Below are positions 59,980 through 64,000 of a DNA stretch of 64,000 nucleotides, piece by piece; the first letter of the stretch is position 1, and each line of letters opens with the position of its first letter. The position numbers and the translations under genes were made by a program. The notes below the pieces were generated by a model, which was not told the origin of the DNA, did not search any database, and saw only the letters and a program-made list of their open reading frames with translations. The stretch lies in contig OY292277.1 of assembly GCA_958496175.1 (NCBI GenBank), positions 24,074,282 to 24,138,281 on the forward strand, read 5' to 3'. The stretch comes from Sisyra terminalis. Taxonomy: Eukaryota; Arthropoda; Insecta; Neuroptera; Sisyridae.

Positions 59980-60300
59980 TTAAGGTAAGTTTAATACCGT
60001 CAATTTATTCAGTTTCTTCAAATTTTTCTCAAACATCGATGTTTTAACTACGCTGTTTATGACCGATATATCGATATTTGAAAACATCGTATCGTTTGCA
60101 TCCTTGCTCTTTACTGCTGCTAAAGTTTCAATTTTGCGCAGCATGGTGTCTATGCGAAACGGTGTTGTCTGTTGCATAGTGGATGGATTATTACACGAAT
60201 ATTTTTTCCAAGGGTTATTTTTTTGTTGTGGTCACCTCTTTAACCGCTTTTCTCTTCATCAACTGTCTCACATTTTCAATGGCATTTATCAGGACTATTA
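59980..60300 (-). pseudogene. Unidentified protein-like frame, probably broken
   Basis: ATG at 60175-60177 opens a 65-codon frame (MQQTTPFRIDTMLRKIETLA ... NLP) with balanced composition, unlike random AT-rich frames. Upstream the same frame stays open back to a TGA near 60230 (WKKYSCNNPST). A second frame just upstream reads LINAIENVRQLMKRKAVKEV. Joining them would need a frameshift. I do not recognise it. It may be a decayed gene or repeat-borne protein. Confidence 0.3.
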
Positions 60301-60623
60301 CCCTAGAGAGTAGGGTAATGGAGGTAATAATCCAGATTACACCCTTAATTAGAAAATAAACTTCCTAAATAATGACTACTTTTTATAAGTAAACAATATT
60401 ATATTTCATTTAGTAAAATACATAAAATTGTAAAAAACTTTAATTGCGTCTAATAGTACAGTCAGGGAGTATAAGCCACATGTGACACTAGCTTTACAAT
60501 TGAAAATTATGTAAAATATTTAGCCCAAGAAATCTGCTTACTATATTTAGTTACAACTTTACAAATTAAAAATAAATAATTAATAATATACCATTGTTAA
60601 TTAATATGAAAATTAGTTTTCAC

Positions 60624-60629
60624 TTTATT
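60624..60629 (-). terminator. Candidate poly(A) signal of the SmydA-like gene
   Basis: AATAAA on the minus strand, 155 bp after the stop codon at 60784. It is a plausible distance, though the hexamer is common in such DNA. Confidence 0.35.
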
Positions 60630-60783
60630 CCGTGTCGTACAAAAACTTAAATTGTGTTTGAAAATTTAAGAAAGGAGAAAAAAATGCAACAAAAATATTT
60701 AACTATTGATCATTCTTGTTTGTATTTGTATTGTTTATAATGCTTAACCAAAAGTAAACTAAAGAGTGATTTAAGATCATATT

Positions 60784-62497
60784 TTAAAATTTCATTATAT
60801 TTTCTGCATCTGCTTCCAATCTTAAAATATCCTTAGCTAAATTCAAGAGAACCTCGTTGTTGGAAGTCAAACTCTGAAAATTAGTTAACCATTAATTGCC
60901 AATTCATTTTTGATGCAAATAGATACATGAAAGTTACGTTTGTGTTCATATTACCTGAAATTCAGCATCAGCAATTAAGTTGAAGTCTTTATCTCGTTTT
61001 AATTTCTCCTTATTAGCAAGATGCAGTTCATTTAATAAAAGTCCTCTAAATCGAGAAGATCCACCTTCCAATTTCTCAGCAACACTTAACATTTCATGAC
61101 AAACTTGGATCTTTCGATTTAATAAATCGTCAGATAAAACTAAAAAGAAAAGATTTTAAATAAGGTCAGGAATTTTAGTGGTAGGTATTTTTTTTAAATT
61201 TTACCGTTTAATAAATATTTTGGAGACGATCTTTCCGATCCATACAATTGTATCAGTGCATATTTGATTTCTAAAACATTACTATTTGTCGGATGCAATA
61301 AATGTTGATATGTTTGAAGAAAAATTTCTAAATTTTCTGGATTTGATTTATTTAGCTTCATTATAGAACTGCGGATATCATCATTGATTTTTAGTATCAT
61401 ATTGGCAGAAATTCGATTTTGGCAAACTTCGCACTTCCATTCAGCCTCTTGCTTCAAAGGGGCTACACTGATTAATTTTGCCTCTGAATTAGAATCTTTA
61501 TTTTTGCAAACGCTACAATAAAAAGAGCCCACTTTTAGTCCAAATTCCGTAGGATCGGAGCATCGTTTGCAAGAACATTGAAAACATTTAGAAAACTGTA
61601 AGTGTCTTTGTCGAGCCAAAGTGCCCCATAAACTATTGGTATATGTCGCTGATATGATATCATTTTTATTTATTGGAACGGTTGCAAAAAGTCTAAATTC
61701 GAAATCTTTGAAAAATGAATGTTTTGTGTTTGGTATACAATCATGAGAGAGCATTGATGGTAAATTATAAATACCTCGTATCTTAATACCATCATTACGA
61801 ATTTCAAAAGCGTTCGTATCAAAAATCCCAGTAATTTGTAAAATCATTTCTGGACTAATATTTAATTTTAAATCATTATTAATATAAGGAATTACGAGTC
61901 CGGAATATATTGTGTGCAATGATGAATTATTTCGTTCTTTGTGGTGTGATTGCAGTTGCATATACGACGCAAATTTCTTTGGGTTTGATTTTTGCAAAAT
62001 TAAAACCCGTAACGGTGCAATACAACTATATAGTTCCTCTTTTTTTGTTGGGGATTCATAAAATATTCTCTGGACACATCCATTTTTTGTCGAAATAAGA
62101 GTACACTCATCAACATGATCGGGTAATACTGTACAGTTTTCATTACACATTGGCCAACCGCACTTTTTGCAATAGAAAAATTGCATCGTTTTTGAATCTG
62201 GAATCAACACACGATAGCACCCCAAACATATTGGTTCCTGGATGATTTTTGGCGCAACAACGATAGGTTTTTCACATAAAATTTGCGTTCGCTCACTTAT
62301 TTGATTCGTGGCAACAATGTGCCGACCTAAAATATTGTCTGTTTTTATTTTAAAAGCGCGACAGGATTTTTTGTGTTCCTTCCAATGAGATTGTTGATGC
62401 TCGATACTGCAGTAAAATGTAGTTTTGCAATTACTACACGTTTTGGATGCTGCTTGATTGCATAAAGCACACAATCCATTCATCACAGTGGACATGG
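60784..62497 (-). CDS. SmydA-type MYND/SET domain protein (SmydA-8-like)
   Basis: Three coding exons: 62495-61205, 61139-60955 and 60873-60784 (stop 60786-60784), joined at phases 1 and 0 with GT-AG borders, giving 521 aa. Domains: MYND zinc finger at residues 9-45 (CALC...CSNCKTTFYC...C), which splits the SET domain as in SMYD proteins. A Cys-rich insert runs 90-131, SET core LSHDCIPNTKHSF at 249-261, and post-SET CFQCSCKRC at 304-312. The rest is a helical C-terminal region. The core has SHDC where canonical SMYDs have NHSC; this divergence is typical of arthropod-specific SmydA proteins, so methyltransferase activity is not assured. AG at 62499-62498 just before the ATG looks like an acceptor, so a non-coding 5' exon probably exists upstream. 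Confidence 0.92.
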
Positions 62498-62500
62498 CTA

Positions 62501-64000
62501 AAGTGATTAAAAATATAAAAAGAAAGTATTTTTTGAATTCACAAATTTAATATGAAATTAACCTGATTTTCAGTCTTGAGGAAATGATTTGAATGTTAAT
62601 TTATGGTGAACTGCTCTAAATGCAAGGAAGTCTAGAACTGAACTAAAAATAGCTTCATTCTAAAAATAAAGTTTTATTTTATGACGGCATTCAGAGATGG
62701 TTTCTAAGTATTGAAAGTAAAAGGAAAAATTATGGGGAAATATAAGAAACAATTATATTAGTTTTTAAAATGAAATAAAATATATAAAAGACAATAAAAT
62801 ATGTCTATTATGTAATTGTGGCTGTGTAATAAGCACGATACCTATTATTGCAAGTTATATTTAATTTCATTAAAAAAAAAATACTAAAATTTATATCTTC
62901 ATTTTTTTTTACATTTTAATCAAACAAAATCATCGATTTTGTATGATTAATCGACATACCTCGATAGATCTAATGCACATGATCTAAAAATAATTTTCAA
63001 TATTTTGAAAATGTTCTAAACTGATATAAAACATAATATAACTTTGAATTTTTAATTTTACTTTAATACAAAGGGAAAGTTTATTTAAATCGTTTAAAAA
63101 TTATGTCAATTATTTAAACCATTTACAATCTACTCTATCTCTATTCCTAAGGAAAAAATTGATAGTAATTTTTAGGGTATAAAAATGTTTTCCATGGCTG
63201 CCCATGGAAAAAAATTGTCAAATATTGTGTTAATTATCACTGTATGTATTAAAGGACTTTTTACATCTAGACTTCAATACGCGTACTGATGATTATCTAA
63301 TACCGATGCGTACTATGACGTCACAGAAAACCCATAAGCATACTTATCGTTTTCAGTCTCTCAATTGCTCATTACAATTAAAACTTTTTTTTGTCAAAAT
63401 ACAAGTGTTTCCTAACTAAAAGTTGGTTTTTCTTCATACTAATAGTATCCTTTATTGATAAAAAAGTGCATATGGTCTATTCGGACAATACTCTAAAAAT
63501 AATTTTCCTTTGAGTTAATGAAACCGTTTGCATTTCACGTAAATTGAAACTCGCAAATTCAAAAAATAAACTTGGGAACTACTAACTTAGGAAAAATACA
63601 ACTAAAATTGATTTTGATTTATACAATATTCACATACCTGTTCAGCTGTATAATTACCGATAGAAAAGTGAAAATATTTTGTGGTAAAAAGGTATTGATA
63701 GCTGCATGTTTTATGTATTTAAATTTAAGCTTTCAATGGCTGAAGATATGGAAAGAATTAAAATATTCCACACATTTCCTAAAAATTGCTACCTTTTTAC
63801 ACGCATGGTTTATACTTTTACCTACCCATTATAGTTATAAACTGTTCATATCGGCGACAAATAACAATTCTCCGTTTTCAATATCTACAGTTTACCACAT
63901 AATTTTTTATGTTGTACCCTGTATTTGATTTTTTTAAATTGTTTAACTACCCTTATATTGTTCTTTTAAAAAGACATTTAGATAAAAATCAATGATTTTG
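62501..64000. other. Upstream of the SmydA-like gene; no gene seen
   Basis: AT-rich with no convincing exon. A 118-codon hydrophobic frame at 63572-63928 begins with TTG and lacks any family resemblance. TGACGTCA (CRE-like palindrome) occurs at 63316-63323. Confidence 0.4.

Noticed and set aside
63316..63323. CRE-like palindrome TGACGTCA
   Set aside because: An 8-base site with no known gene start nearby is not enough evidence for regulation.
63572..63928. 118-codon hydrophobic open frame on +
   Set aside because: It begins with TTG, has an internal Met only far in, no splice or family support, and the Phe/Leu/Ile bias expected of AT-rich chance frames.

Overview
The window is AT-rich (about three quarters A+T by eye) nuclear DNA of an animal, most likely an insect or another arthropod. 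The evidence is spliced genes with GT-AG introns (one only 61 bp), an arthropod-type SmydA methyltransferase gene, and a dense set of metazoan transposons: Ty3/gypsy, BEL/Pao, a non-LTR RNase H fragment, mariner, pogo/Tigger, piggyBac, hAT and a tRNA-derived SINE. I cannot name the species. There is no operon structure and nothing bacterial.

Genes in order. The last three exons of an SH2D4-type SH2 adaptor lie on + at 663-4541. A CDKL-family protein kinase lies on - at 11361-9177 with five recognisable coding exons. A ZCCHC24-type gene lies on + at 44220-53012; it combines a CCHC knuckle with a 3CxxC zinc domain over four coding exons, and its 7.8-kb third intron is full of transposons. An intronless KATNAL2-type katanin-like AAA ATPase lies on + at 56748-58181, with an RFX X-box-like site 126 bp before its ATG. 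A SmydA-type MYND/SET protein lies on - at 62495-60784 with three coding exons. KATNAL2 and CDKL proteins both act on cilia and microtubules in other animals, but the genes here are far apart and no joint regulation is visible.

Between the genes, 11.4-44.2 kb is mostly transposon wreckage. The standout is 17576-20353, a Ty3/gypsy-type element with two apparently identical ~289-bp LTRs and a clean polypurine tract. Its interior is one unbroken 727-codon frame that joins Gag and protease directly to the C-terminal end of integrase. Reverse transcriptase, RNase H and the integrase core have been removed in frame. It looks like a young non-autonomous derivative. Other elements with visible ends and target duplications are a TIR element of unknown family (6012-6480, 9-bp duplication), four hAT-like MITEs (one nested inside a SINE), a Tigger remnant, a piggyBac remnant with TTAA ends, a mariner remnant with TA ends, and a strong foldback at 49143-49379.

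At least eight copies of one tRNA-derived SINE are scattered across the window. Three places carry a CTGANGA...GAAAC arrangement resembling the hammerhead-ribozyme-like ends of Penelope-type retroelements, and two of these sit inside inverted repeats. Stretches not listed hold AT-rich sequence in which I see no gene.
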